From: Methylobacter sp. S3L5C
GTDB lineage: Bacteria; Pseudomonadota; Gammaproteobacteria; Methylococcales; Methylomonadaceae
Length of the DNA: 64,000 nucleotides
Reading direction: 5' to 3'
Assembly (NCBI RefSeq): GCF_022788635.1
Contig: NZ_CP076024.1
Coordinates: 682,001 to 746,000, forward strand
Within the stretch, counting starts at the first letter, position 1. Each line of letters starts with the position of its first letter. A program made the position numbers and the translations under genes. Shown one piece after another: positions 26,377 through 34,753 of the stretch. The notes below the pieces were generated by a model. That model was not told the DNA's origin, did not search any database, and worked only from the letters and a program-made list of their open reading frames with translations.

Positions 26377-27207
26377 TTACCAATACCCCGTCAAACCGAC
26401 AAAAGGACCGTTCAAGGTTATATCGGCTGCCACGACGCGCTTGTCCACGCTAACCTGTAGCACCTTGTAACCTGCCTCCACTGACGTGGGCAAATCAAAG
26501 AAGCGTGTGCGGTAGCCAACCAGTCCCAGCACTCCACCGGTGAAGCTCACATTATCCGCCCCGAAGCCACCTACGTTGCCGTCCACCAAAGCAAACCAAT
26601 GCGGAGAGAACTCCACCATGACCTTGCCGCCTATTATCGGAGCGGTGAAGGACTTGCTGCCAGAAACGCTGATGCCACGGATGAGATCGAGTTGATTGCC
26701 CAGCCAAATTGAACGTCCACCAGCATAGAGTTCAAGGAGATTGGAATTAGATTTATTGCTCCAGTTACCGACGCGCTCAGAGGCTGAGGGACCAAACACG
26801 CGGTACATTACCCCGTAATCCATGATGCCCATCTCCATTGACAAGCCCGAACTGATCCGATCGAAACGAGGCTTAAAATCCATGCTCATGTAATTGCCGT
26901 CCAGAAAGACCCCAAGCTTCTCGTAATGCGCCTCTAAATGCCCATTAAAAGCCATCGGAAAATTACGCAGCTTCCCGGCGATATCGATGAAACTGGCATC
27001 GATCGACTTGCCGTACCGACCCACGCCGAAATCACCGCTCACGCCTGGCATCCATGAGTAGAGCGAGAGATTGATCGCCCAAGGATTTTGGGTTTTGGCA
27101 GAGTCGTCTTTCTCAATTCCTGCACCGTGGATATTTGAGGCTGTCGCCAAGGTAACAGCAAGAGCTAGTGATTTAAAAGTCAAGAAAAATCTGCTATTTA
27201 TGGTCAT
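26377..27207 (-). CDS. Exported outer-membrane beta-barrel protein
   Basis: 276 residues. A signal peptide (cleavage probably after NIHGA near 29) precedes an all-beta mature protein: WAINLSLYSWMPGVSGDFGVG, EAHYEKLGVFLDGNYMSMDF, MDYGVMYRVFG, VDGNVGGFGADNVSFTGGV, and the last strand ending in GLTGYW, a typical aromatic outer-membrane terminal residue. Such porin-like barrels are commonly found beside HAD phosphatase, DUF3313 and arylsulfatase genes, as here. Substrate unknown. An AAGGTGA site precedes the ATG. A palindrome lies 30 bp upstream (27237-27276). Confidence 0.74.
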   Translation of the reverse strand: MTINSRFFLTFKSLALAVTLATASNIHGAGIEKDDSAKTQNPWAINLSLYSWMPGVSGDFGVGRYGKSIDASFIDIAGKLRNFPMAFNGHLEAHYEKLGVFLDGNYMSMDFKPRFDRISSGLSMEMGIMDYGVMYRVFGPSASERVGNWSNKSNSNLLELYAGGRSIWLGNQLDLIRGISVSGSKSFTAPIIGGKVMVEFSPHWFALVDGNVGGFGADNVSFTGGVLGLVGYRTRFFDLPTSVEAGYKVLQVSVDKRVVAADITLNGPFVGLTGYW

Positions 27208-27236
27208 TCAAGCTCACCTTAATTTTTTTGAGTCGG

Positions 27237-27276
27237 GGTTGCAAACCTCGTCCCGCCTAGTTAGAGGTTTGCAACC
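27237..27276. repeat. Perfect 13-bp palindrome, REP-like
   Basis: GGTTGCAAACCTC (27237-27249) and its exact reverse complement GAGGTTTGCAACC (27264-27276) surround a 14-nt loop. It sits between two minus-strand genes, just upstream of the ATG of the outer-membrane protein gene. The core GTTGCAAA recurs at 34660 and, weakly, at 34115 as GTTACAAA, so it may be a small dispersed repeat. Confidence 0.7.
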
Positions 27277-27393
27277 TCATCACTCTCGTTTTAAAAACTA
27301 TTGAAGCCTTCAAACGTTTGGAGCAAAGTTATAAATTCAGCTCCACTTATTTTTATTTATTCGTGAATTGCACGGGAATTAATAATTGCCTGA

Positions 27394-28119
27394 CTAAGGC
27401 GCTGCAGTACCCGAAGTCCAGGAAGATAATCGAGTTGCCGCTAGCTCAGCCCAATGGTTAATAGCATTTTCTGCATCACCCCACTGCCACTGAAAACCGG
27501 TCGTAAACGAACCACCGCCAATCCTCTTATCCACCACCATAGCGAGTATCTGTCCTGTCACCGAGTCAGTTACCTTAGCTTCAACCTGCGCCGCACCGAC
27601 AAATGGCATTGTGCCAGTCGCCAGATATTTGAGATTGGACAGCATGTGCGCCTGAGGGACGATCATCGAGATACTCCGCAGTCCTGGCGTAGCTGCCTCA
27701 GCATCGGTTAATGCGGCATCGAACTTCATAACACCAGGGCCAGGCTGATCGACGATTTCAAATTTCTGTCCGAGTTGTTCTTTAAGTTGCTGAGAGAGAT
27801 AGTTCACCAACATCTGCTGATCAGAAGAGGAAATTTGGGTAGAGCTTCCACTCCAGAAAGTCACTGGATCAATGATGATTTTGGTATAATGCCGCCACTG
27901 CGCGGCCGGATTAACGTAACGCAGGCCAGTCTGATCCTTCCCGCCAACGGTGAGCAGGGAGCAATCGTCGGCAAGAAAAGCACAATTAACGCCAGATTGT
28001 TTGATGTCAACCTTTTGGGTAGTTGTACAGGCGCTTAATGCCAACAGACAAAGAGCAATCAATGGCAAACCCACCGCGACTTTTGTTTGAGATACTGAAT
28101 TAATCGATTTAATGTTCAT
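27394..28119 (-). CDS. DUF3313 family lipoprotein
   Basis: 241 residues. The signal peptide ends in the lipobox LLALSAC (Cys near 31). The mature domain matches DUF3313: LRYVNPAAQWRHYTKIIIDPVTFW, then LSQQLKEQLGQKFEIVDQPGPGVMKFDAALTDAEA, then VGAAQVEAKVTDSVTGQILAMVVDKRIGG, each block being a recognisable part of the family. The function of DUF3313 is not known; it is an outer-membrane-directed lipoprotein. It lies downstream of the arylsulfatase gene in the same direction (140-bp gap), suggesting one envelope-related transcription unit with the beta-barrel gene. Confidence 0.84.
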   Translation of the reverse strand: MNIKSINSVSQTKVAVGLPLIALCLLALSACTTTQKVDIKQSGVNCAFLADDCSLLTVGGKDQTGLRYVNPAAQWRHYTKIIIDPVTFWSGSSTQISSSDQQMLVNYLSQQLKEQLGQKFEIVDQPGPGVMKFDAALTDAEAATPGLRSISMIVPQAHMLSNLKYLATGTMPFVGAAQVEAKVTDSVTGQILAMVVDKRIGGGSFTTGFQWQWGDAENAINHWAELAATRLSSWTSGTAAP

Positions 28120-28260
28120 GGTTTATTCCTTATGTTTAACTTAAGTTGATTATTCGAAAAAATTACTTATTATTTACAGAAATTAACAAAAACCCTCTCC
28201 ATGCAAAATCCCAAGCAAACCGGCAATTCTTGCGAACTGTCCAGCCCGTTAATACTTCAA

Positions 28261-29907
28261 TTAATGTCCTCCTTGCTCGGCTTTCATGGCTTCTTCGATC
28301 TTCGCTTTTACAGCATCAAGGTTAAAGCTCGCGCCCTTTTGCATCGGCGGATATTCAAGGGCTGTCATAGCCAGCTTACCAACTTGCTGCTGGACAAATA
28401 CAAAGCGCCAAAACTCGTACTGAAACCATTGAAAGTAATTCTGTGACCCGTTTAGTGTCCCGTTTGCAGGGAAGTCCAGGCGTTCGAAAGGATCCAGACG
28501 CAGATTCGTCAGCACCGGCGCATCCACATGCTCCTTGCTGCCAATCCAACCACCGGGTTGGTCAATAAAACGATACTTGTAGTCGTCGATACGCACGGCT
28601 CCTAACGTACTTTCGCCGAAATAGAAGATCTCATGGCGATTAGACGGCCCGTTTCCGGTAATCAAGTCCAATTGATTGTAGCCATCAAGATGCACTTTAT
28701 ACTTCGTGTCACCGATTTTTTTGCCCTTTAACAACTCATCGACAATAGCAGGGTCACCAGCTGCGGCCACAAAAGTCGGAAACCAGTCCATACCGGAAAA
28801 GATACCGTTCTCAATTTTGCCTGCCGGTACCTTACCCGGCCAGCGAATAATAGCAGGGACGCGAAAACCACCTTCAAAGATGGTGCCTTTTTGCCCTCTG
28901 AACGGTGTGTTGCCGCCATCCGGCCAGGTAAATGTCTCGGTGCCGTTATCGGTAGTAAAGACGACGATGGTATTGTCGTCCTCACCCATATCCTTAAGCT
29001 TCTGCATCAACAGGCCAATGTCGTCATCAAGCTGCGCCATGCCGGCCTCTTCAATCGACCAACCATTTTGAGCAGTACGCAATGCCTGATACTTTTCTGA
29101 CAGATGTGTGACGATATGCATGCGGGTGGGGTTAAGCCACAGAAAAAAGGGTTTACCATCGGCCTTGGCTTTTTCCATAAACTTAAAGGAAAGATCACGA
29201 ATTTCGTCATCTACCGTCTCCATCCGTTTAGGATAAAGGGTTCCTGCGTCTTCAATTTTCTGTTTGCCGATTTTGCCCCAGCGTGGCATTACCGTTACGT
29301 CATCCTTGTCGGTCGCCCAACTATGTACCATATTGCGCGGCCCGACTTCGTTTAACAACTCCTGCGGGTAGTTGGGGTGAGCCGGGTCTTCCATAGCATC
29401 CAGGTGATACAAATAGCCAAAGAATTCATCAAAACCGTGTACAGTAGGCAAGAACTCGTTCAAATCACCCAGATGGTTCTTGCCGAATTGACCGGTAGCA
29501 TAGCCCATGGACTTGAGAGTCGTGGCAATGGTTACTGCCTCCTTGGGCAAGCCGACTGGTGATCCTGCCTGCCCAACCGTAGTCATACCGGTGCGAATTG
29601 GCAACTCGCCAGTAATAAAATTTGCACGCCCGGCCGTGCAACTCGCTTCGGCGTAATAATCGGTAAAACGCATCCCTTCGGTAGCCAGCTTATCGAGATT
29701 GGGTGTACGACCTGCCATCATGCCTTGGTGATAGGCACCAATATTAAACCAGCCAATATCATCGCCCATGATAACAACGATATTAGGTTTTTTAGTCTGC
29801 GCTAATTCTTCTGCCTGACCAATTGAAGTAAACAAACAAGCAGTCACAACTGTAAGTGCTATTGCAGCAGGTTGAAACAAGCGTTGCCGCCGGTGTATTA
29901 AATTCAT
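28261..29907 (-). CDS. Arylsulfatase, periplasmic
   Basis: 548 residues. A signal peptide (cleavage probably after IGQA near 32) sends it to the periplasm. The sulfatase core is complete: NIVVIMGDDIGWFNIG gives the metal-binding Asp pair, ASCTAGRANFITG is the CxAxR site whose Cys becomes formylglycine, and further metal/substrate residues follow in TGQFGKNHLGD and FTTDNGTE. It hydrolyses sulfate esters; the natural substrate is unknown. An anaerobic or aerobic Cys-type maturase must be encoded elsewhere; no candidate is in the window. The length (548) lacks the extra C-terminal domain seen in the decayed copy at 3012-3647. Confidence 0.9.
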   Translation of the reverse strand: MNLIHRRQRLFQPAAIALTVVTACLFTSIGQAEELAQTKKPNIVVIMGDDIGWFNIGAYHQGMMAGRTPNLDKLATEGMRFTDYYAEASCTAGRANFITGELPIRTGMTTVGQAGSPVGLPKEAVTIATTLKSMGYATGQFGKNHLGDLNEFLPTVHGFDEFFGYLYHLDAMEDPAHPNYPQELLNEVGPRNMVHSWATDKDDVTVMPRWGKIGKQKIEDAGTLYPKRMETVDDEIRDLSFKFMEKAKADGKPFFLWLNPTRMHIVTHLSEKYQALRTAQNGWSIEEAGMAQLDDDIGLLMQKLKDMGEDDNTIVVFTTDNGTETFTWPDGGNTPFRGQKGTIFEGGFRVPAIIRWPGKVPAGKIENGIFSGMDWFPTFVAAAGDPAIVDELLKGKKIGDTKYKVHLDGYNQLDLITGNGPSNRHEIFYFGESTLGAVRIDDYKYRFIDQPGGWIGSKEHVDAPVLTNLRLDPFERLDFPANGTLNGSQNYFQWFQYEFWRFVFVQQQVGKLAMTALEYPPMQKGASFNLDAVKAKIEEAMKAEQGGH

Positions 29908-29943
29908 ATTGTTATCCTGGCATCGTTGATAGAAAAACCAATG

Positions 29944-30018
29944 GCTAACGCTGGAGGTTAGCTTATTTAATAATAGCAGTGCATCAAGAATCTAGGCTAT
30001 TGCCCTTTAGGCCTAGAT
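29944..30018. other. Two perfect hairpins in the arylsulfatase leader region
   Basis: GCTAAC/GTTAGC (29944-29949 with 29957-29962) and ATCTAGGC/GCCTAGAT (29990-29997 with 30011-30018) form two small stems upstream of the arylsulfatase start. They could be operator or leader-RNA structures. No known regulator site recognised. Confidence 0.4.
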
Positions 30019-30064
30019 CGTTGAAAAAAAGTCGAAACAGACTATTCTTTTTGGAGATACCAAA

Positions 30065-30133
30065 ATGCATTACACAATTAAAGTTCTGAAGGACAACTCA
30101 ACCCTTTACGGCCAAATCCAAATACCGACATGA
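30065..30133 (+). CDS. Possible 22-aa small protein
   Basis: A very short frame (begins MHYTIKVLKDN, ends TGA at 30131-30133) has a well-placed GGAGAT site 7 bp before the ATG, which is unusual for a chance frame. It lies in the plus-strand gap before the MITE. No homology recognised; it may also be a remnant of the start of the histidine kinase gene or of another gene. Confidence 0.28.
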   Translation: MHYTIKVLKDNSTLYGQIQIPT

Positions 30134-30214
30134 CATACAATTAATTACTGATAAATAGTCGATGTTATGCTCGCGAAAGTGCGATGAATCGATTTTATCC
30201 GATTTCAAAATACG

Positions 30215-30380
30215 CTAGGAGGCTGTCCGAGAATAGGAATCGTAGCGAGGGAAAGCCATTTTTAGTCCGGTTTTTTGGTCGCATGGGGCAAATAGTTGTG
30301 CCATTTAACGAAAATGAGCGGGAAATCTGGCAAAAATGGCTTTTCCGCAGTAGATTTTCTATTTTCGGACAGCCTCCTAG
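30215..30380. mobile_element. 166-bp miniature inverted-repeat element (MITE)
   Basis: Both ends read CTAGGAGGCTGTCCGA-AATAG in inverted orientation, and an inner pair (GAAAGCCATTTTT with AAAAATGGCTTTT) continues the symmetry, so the whole element is a long imperfect palindrome without a transposase. It is flanked by CTAG/TA. Its left 39 bp recur with one mismatch at 36014-36052. It ends 55 bp upstream of the histidine kinase start. It is presumably moved by an IS5-type or related transposase not present as an exact match here. Confidence 0.75.
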
Positions 30381-30434
30381 TCATTGAGAATCAAGAATAG
30401 ATCAGCCTATTGCTGGATAAGTCAGTTACAAGTA

Positions 30435-31181
30435 ATGGTAAATATGAAAATGAATAAACAACGTAGCCAACCGAGTGAACTGCCTGGTGTAACCATGACA
30501 AGCGAATTATTTTATACGTTAGCACATGAGTTAAAACAGCCATTGACTGCAATTCTCAGTAACGCTCAGGCCGCACTACATTTTTTACCTCAGGACAACC
30601 CAGCTCTGGATGAAGTACGAGATATCCTTAAAGATATTATCAACGAGAATAAACGCGCGAGTGAAGTGATTAACCGCTTACATCTGCTGCTTGGCAAAAA
30701 AGAAATACAACATCTGCCAGTTGATATAAACGAGCTGGTACAAGAAGTCTTAGCACTAATTAATGGCGATTTGGCTAATGGTCAAATAATCGTCAATACC
30801 AGTCTCACGCTAAATTTACCGGCCGTTATTGGCGATGGGGTACTGTTGCAACAAGTGCTTCTCAATCTATTATTAAATGGCTGCAATGCCTCGGTTGAGA
30901 ATGATTGTCTCGAAGATCGCCAACTCCATATCCATACACAACAAAACGGTGACTCTGTTCAAGTGTCAGTGACTGACCAAGGCCAAGGTATTGCACTGAA
31001 TAACATGGATTATATTTTTGAGCCTTTCTTTACAACCCGATCACAAGGTATGGGATTGGGACTGGCCGTCTGCCGTACTATTATTAATGCCCACAATGGA
31101 CAACTTTGGGCGACAAATAACGCTGATTGCGGCGCGAGCTTTTATTTTACGCTGCCAACTTACCAAAGAGAAAGTACATGA
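30435..31181 (+). CDS. Histidine kinase without a sensor domain
   Basis: About 248 residues from the ATG at 30435 (another ATG at 30444 is possible; no strong ribosome-binding site). It contains only the catalytic kinase core: H-box LAHELKQPLTAILSNAQA with the phospho-His near 31, then the HATPase_c domain with LLQQVLLNLLLNGCNA (N-box), VTDQGQGI (G1), IFEPFFTTRSQGMGLGLAVC (F/G2 box). It belongs to the FixL/TodS-like class. There is no PAS, HAMP or membrane segment, whereas most relatives have one in front. The MITE lies right upstream, which may have removed or replaced that part. It shares an ATGA overlap with the response regulator gene. Confidence 0.82.
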   Translation: MVNMKMNKQRSQPSELPGVTMTSELFYTLAHELKQPLTAILSNAQAALHFLPQDNPALDEVRDILKDIINENKRASEVINRLHLLLGKKEIQHLPVDINELVQEVLALINGDLANGQIIVNTSLTLNLPAVIGDGVLLQQVLLNLLLNGCNASVENDCLEDRQLHIHTQQNGDSVQVSVTDQGQGIALNNMDYIFEPFFTTRSQGMGLGLAVCRTIINAHNGQLWATNNADCGASFYFTLPTYQREST

Positions 31182-31807
31182 ACGATTCAACACCCACCGT
31201 ATTTATAATTGACGATGATCCGTCTGTATTGAAAGCCCTTGCAAGACTGCTGAGATCAGTAGGACTCAATGCGACCACCTTTCTTACACCGCAAGAATTT
31301 TTCGACCAATACGATCAAGGTATTCCTGGTTGCCTGGTGCTGGATATTGCCATGCCCGGTATAAACGGCCTTAAGATGCAGCAGGTGCTAGCCGATCAAG
31401 ACTATACGCTACCGATTATTTTTCTTACCGGCCACGGCGATATACGAATGAGTGTACAAGCGATAAAGCAGGGTGCTATTGATTTTCTGACCAAACCCGC
31501 CAATGATACTATCTTGATTGCAGCCATCCACAGTGCCCTTGATAAGGATCGTATAGCCAGGGAAAAATTTTCTGAACTAAGTGAACTTAAGCAACGCTTG
31601 GCGAAATTGACACCGCGTGAGCGAGAGGTTTTAAGCCATATTATTTCCGGAAAAATAAACAAGAAAATAGCCGCTGAGCTGGGTACGGTGGAGAAAACAA
31701 TCAAGGTCCATCGCGCGCACTTGATGATGAAGTTAAAAGTACATTCACTGGCCGAGCTGGTAAAACTTGCCGAACGCTTGGGCGTTACTTCCTCGCCGAT
31801 AGAATAA
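31178..31807 (+). CDS. FixJ/NarL-type response regulator
   Basis: 209 residues. The receiver domain has the acidic triplet (IIDDDPS near 10-16), phospho-acceptor Asp56 in CLVLDIAMPG, Thr in FLTGHGD and Lys in DFLTKPA, so all switch residues are present. The output domain is a LuxR-type HTH: LTPREREVLSHIISGK, then KIAAELGTVEKTIKVHRAHLMMKL. It should be phosphorylated by the kinase encoded just before it and then bind DNA as a dimer. The start codon overlaps the kinase stop (ATGA). Its targets are not shown. The closest well-known relatives are FixJ, TodT and StyR. Confidence 0.9.
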   Translation: MNDSTPTVFIIDDDPSVLKALARLLRSVGLNATTFLTPQEFFDQYDQGIPGCLVLDIAMPGINGLKMQQVLADQDYTLPIIFLTGHGDIRMSVQAIKQGAIDFLTKPANDTILIAAIHSALDKDRIAREKFSELSELKQRLAKLTPREREVLSHIISGKINKKIAAELGTVEKTIKVHRAHLMMKLKVHSLAELVKLAERLGVTSSPIE

Positions 31808-31968
31808 ATACTGTCAATAATGATAACGACAAAACATGGTCTAATTATCCTTGGTAAAACTTATAAATACCCCATCAACAACAGCTAACCCGACGACTTT
31901 CCAGCCCTAACCATTCATGTATTCTCGCAATTTCGATAAGATTTTGTCCTAAAATTCTTGAAACATGG

Positions 31969-32631
31969 CTATTCTTTTCCTGATAAAAAAGGTACAAAAG
32001 TAACTGCTTCCAGTTGCTCAATATCATAGCCGATGGTTGTGCGAGTAACGCGCTGTAAGGTTTGCTGCCCACTGATGCCAATAGGAATAACCATAACTCC
32101 CCCAATAGCTAACTGCTGTAACAACATTGGCGGAATTTCAGCCGCAGCTGCAGATGCCAGAATACCGTCGAAGGGCGCGTAATCGGGCCAACCCAGATGG
32201 CCGTCACTGTATAAGTAACTGATATTTTTGAGCTTTAAATCCCATAAATTACTTTTGGCTTTTCTCTGTAGCGGCAGGATTCTTTCAATGGAATATACCT
32301 TATCAACTAACTGCGCCAGAATAGCGGTCTGGTATCCACAACCGGTGCCTATCTCAAGAACCTTGCCTAAATGATCCGATGATCTCAGCAACAATTCGGT
32401 CATTTTTGCGACAATATAAGGCTGGGAAATGGTTTGATTGTATCCGATGGGTAGTGCAGTATCCTCATAAGCCCTGCTGGCCAAGGCTTCATCCATAAAA
32501 ATATGCCGAGGGGTATCACGCATAATTTCCAAAACTTTTTCCTTGTAAATGCCCTGCCCCAACAACCGCTTAATCATACGCTCACGCGTACGTAAAGAAG
32601 TCATACCAATGCCTTGCAGGCTTAGCGTCAT
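31969..32631 (-). CDS. pcm: Protein-L-isoaspartate O-methyltransferase
   Basis: 220 residues. It uses S-adenosylmethionine to methylate abnormal L-isoaspartyl residues, starting their repair. The sequence shows the Pcm N-terminal region ([19 protein letters not shown]-like, [23 protein letters not shown]) and the SAM-binding [18 protein letters not shown] with motif [16 protein letters not shown]. Length fits E. coli Pcm. It follows surE with a 4-bp overlap (ATGA), the standard gene order. In many gammaproteobacteria nlpD and rpoS come next, but here the strand changes to the two-component genes instead. Confidence 0.93.
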   Translation of the reverse strand: MTLSLQGIGMTSLRTRERMIKRLLGQGIYKEKVLEIMRDTPRHIFMDEALASRAYEDTALPIGYNQTISQPYIVAKMTELLLRSSDHLGKVLEIGTGCGYQTAILAQLVDKVYSIERILPLQRKAKSNLWDLKLKNISYLYSDGHLGWPDYAPFDGILASAAAAEIPPMLLQQLAIGGVMVIPIGISGQQTLQRVTRTTIGYDIEQLEAVTFVPFLSGKE

Positions 32632-33389
32632 AACTCGCTCTCATTTGGCAACCATGCCTTTAGCGCACTAATTCGCTCATACCAGGTTAAATCAATCTGT
32701 AAGGGAGTAACCGATACATAACCGGCATTAATGGCATAAAAATCAGTCCCGGGTCCTGCATCCTGCTCGGCGCCCGGCGGTCCTACCCAATAAATAGTAC
32801 GTCCACGGGGATCTTCGCTCTTGATTACCGGCTCTGATTTATGACGTTGGCCCAGTCGCGTAGCCTGATAGCCTTTTAAATCAGTTATGGCGACATCCGG
32901 CACATTAACATTAAGAATGGTATCTTTTGGCAAAGGGTTCTTGATCAGTTGCTTTAATAGCGATACCGCAACCTCGGCTGCGGTATCAAAATGAACGGGA
33001 TTACTGCCTACCAGTGATATGGCAATAGCCGGCAACCCTAAAAAACGCCCCTCGGTTGCAGCTGCAACAGTACCGGAATAAAGTACGTCATCACCCATAT
33101 TGGAGCCATGATTGATACCTGCAAAAACCATATCAGGCTCTTTGTCCAAGAAACCGGTTATTGCCAAATGCACACAATCCGTAGGCGTACCATCGACTTT
33201 AATAAAGCCGTTATCGGTTGTATAAGCGCGTAGCGGCATTTCCAGCGTCAAGGAGTTACTCGCCGCGCTGCGGTTCCTATCAGGTGCAACTACTGATACT
33301 TTTGCATGTTTTTGCAAGGCATTGACTAATACTGTAAGACCTTCAGCCAAATACCCATCATCATTACTTACCAAAATATGCATAATCAT
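32628..33389 (-). CDS. surE: 5'-nucleotidase SurE
   Basis: Starts at the ATG at 33389 (or 33383, two codons later); a frame from 33464 is open but has no support. About 253 residues, normal for SurE. The family active site is present: [16 protein letters not shown] with the metal-binding Asp-Asp, then [24 protein letters not shown], and the second site in [24 protein letters not shown]. It removes phosphate from nucleoside monophosphates and polyphosphates, metal-dependent, in stress and stationary phase. It runs into pcm with an overlapping ATGA; truD would normally lie just upstream, and here is separated by the divergent Smr gene. Confidence 0.93.
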   Translation of the reverse strand: MIMHILVSNDDGYLAEGLTVLVNALQKHAKVSVVAPDRNRSAASNSLTLEMPLRAYTTDNGFIKVDGTPTDCVHLAITGFLDKEPDMVFAGINHGSNMGDDVLYSGTVAAATEGRFLGLPAIAISLVGSNPVHFDTAAEVAVSLLKQLIKNPLPKDTILNVNVPDVAITDLKGYQATRLGQRHKSEPVIKSEDPRGRTIYWVGPPGAEQDAGPGTDFYAINAGYVSVTPLQIDLTWYERISALKAWLPNESEL

Positions 33390-33457
33390 TCGCCCTGAAG
33401 CGCAATAAGCTATAAAATCGGATATCTTAGCAACAATACCTAACAAAATCAGCTTTC

Positions 33458-34027
33458 GTGGCAAAAAAAACGCTTACCTCAGAAGACCGTGACTTATTTC
33501 GCCAGACTATTGGTAAAGTCCACGCCGTTAATAGTGACAAAGTACTGTTAAATATAGACAATAAACCCAAGCCTTACCCCAGACCCTTGATCATTGATAT
33601 CAACGGTCATTTAATGGACTCGGCAACTACAGATATAGAAAAAGTCGGACTTGAAGATACCTTAAGCTTTATCGCTCCAGGCTTGCAAAACAACATCTTA
33701 AAAAAATTGCGGCGCGGTTTTTTTGGCCTGGACGCTGAAATTGATCTGCATGGATTAACCAGTAATGCTGCTAAACAGCAATTACTGCATTTTATGCATG
33801 ACTGTGTCGACACGGGTTGCCGCTGTATACATATTGTTCACGGCAAAGGCTATCGCTCAGCTGACAACCATCCGGTTTTAAAAAACAACATCAACTTATG
33901 GCTAAGACAGCATAAAGATGTGCAGGCGTTTTGTTCTGCACCACCCAAAGACGGCGGCACAGGCGCAGTATTTGTATTATTGCAGTTGGGAGAAAAGTAT
34001 AGCCATTACAGTGAGTCTGAATTATAG
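33458..34027 (+). CDS. Smr-domain protein (SmrA/YdaL-like)
   Basis: 189 residues from a GTG start at 33458, which lies 68 bp from the divergent surE start. The C-terminal Smr domain is clear: [23 protein letters not shown], then [22 protein letters not shown] and [24 protein letters not shown]. The LDLHG and HGKG motifs are the nucleic-acid-binding and nuclease residues. Such stand-alone Smr proteins are DNA or RNA nicking/cleaving enzymes; SmrB acts in ribosome rescue, and other members have unclear roles. N-terminus resembles the short DUF-type region of SmrA/SmrB. Intact. Confidence 0.85.
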   Translation: MAKKTLTSEDRDLFRQTIGKVHAVNSDKVLLNIDNKPKPYPRPLIIDINGHLMDSATTDIEKVGLEDTLSFIAPGLQNNILKKLRRGFFGLDAEIDLHGLTSNAAKQQLLHFMHDCVDTGCRCIHIVHGKGYRSADNHPVLKNNINLWLRQHKDVQAFCSAPPKDGGTGAVFVLLQLGEKYSHYSESEL

Positions 34028-34384
34028 GAATATTTCTTCATAACGTAACATAACGGAATTTACAACACCCGCTGATTACATTTTGCAAATGTACCAACAT
34101 TTTCAACTGGTTCGATCGGAGTTACAAACCCTGATCAGCTTCCAGCACTAACTTTTAATAAATTCGCTGTAACAAAGTAGAACTTAACGGTTTATTTTTA
34201 TGGGTTACCTATAGGTATTTATACTAATGGTTTATTTACCACCAAAACATTAAAATTCTTACAACCTGGAATGGCACTATTTAAGTTGCCCCACAGAGTT
34301 TCCATCAAAGATAGGGTAATCCTAAATCTTATCATTGACCCCTTCAGTTTAATTTTTCTACTCTAGCTAACGGATTGAATTAAA
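34028..34384. other. Intergenic, with a weak repeat copy
   Basis: About 350 bp. Near 34112-34140 it contains CGGAGTTACAAACCC followed by a GCTTCCAGC word, resembling the stretch at 34656-34690 (CGGCGTTGCAAATCC then GCTTCCAGA). This looks like a pair of diverged repeat copies flanking the short frame at 34385. No gene recognised. Confidence 0.35.
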
Positions 34385-34693
34385 GTGATAACCCAATTAA
34401 TTGATTTACAACAGCTAATTTGCATTCTTGATGAATGCAATATTATTCAGACAAAAAGGTATGACATTAATACATTAATTCATATCATTCAACATTCATA
34501 CTTTGGCTTCGCAACTATCATCGAGGAAGCTATAGGCGGAGGTACTTTAGTTTACGAACAGGACGAGCAATCAGTTAATACACTCAAGCCTGACAACGCT
34601 TGCACCCCCGTTGCACATACTTTGAAACCTACTGAACTCACCAAATATTTCCATCGGCGTTGCAAATCCGGACTTGCTTCCAGAGGCGGTTGA
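34385..34693 (+). CDS. Hypothetical short protein, doubtful
   Basis: A 102-codon frame starting with GTG, without a clear ribosome-binding site. The N-terminal part (about 60 residues) looks protein-like, being hydrophobic/helical with LIDLQQLICILDECNIIQTK. The end (from TELTKYFHRRC) is encoded by the copy of the dispersed GTTGCAAA repeat, so any ancestral gene was cut there. No family recognised. It may be a remnant rather than a working gene. Confidence 0.3.
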   Translation: MITQLIDLQQLICILDECNIIQTKRYDINTLIHIIQHSYFGFATIIEEAIGGGTLVYEQDEQSVNTLKPDNACTPVAHTLKPTELTKYFHRRCKSGLASRGG

Positions 34694-34753
34694 TAAGAAT
34701 TTATGCAAAAACCTCCGCTCCTTTTTTTCAAAGAGGATTAACGGTCAAACTTG

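Noticed and set aside
30184-30387. A 67-codon plus-strand frame
   Set aside because: It lies almost entirely inside the MITE and is formed by the palindrome.
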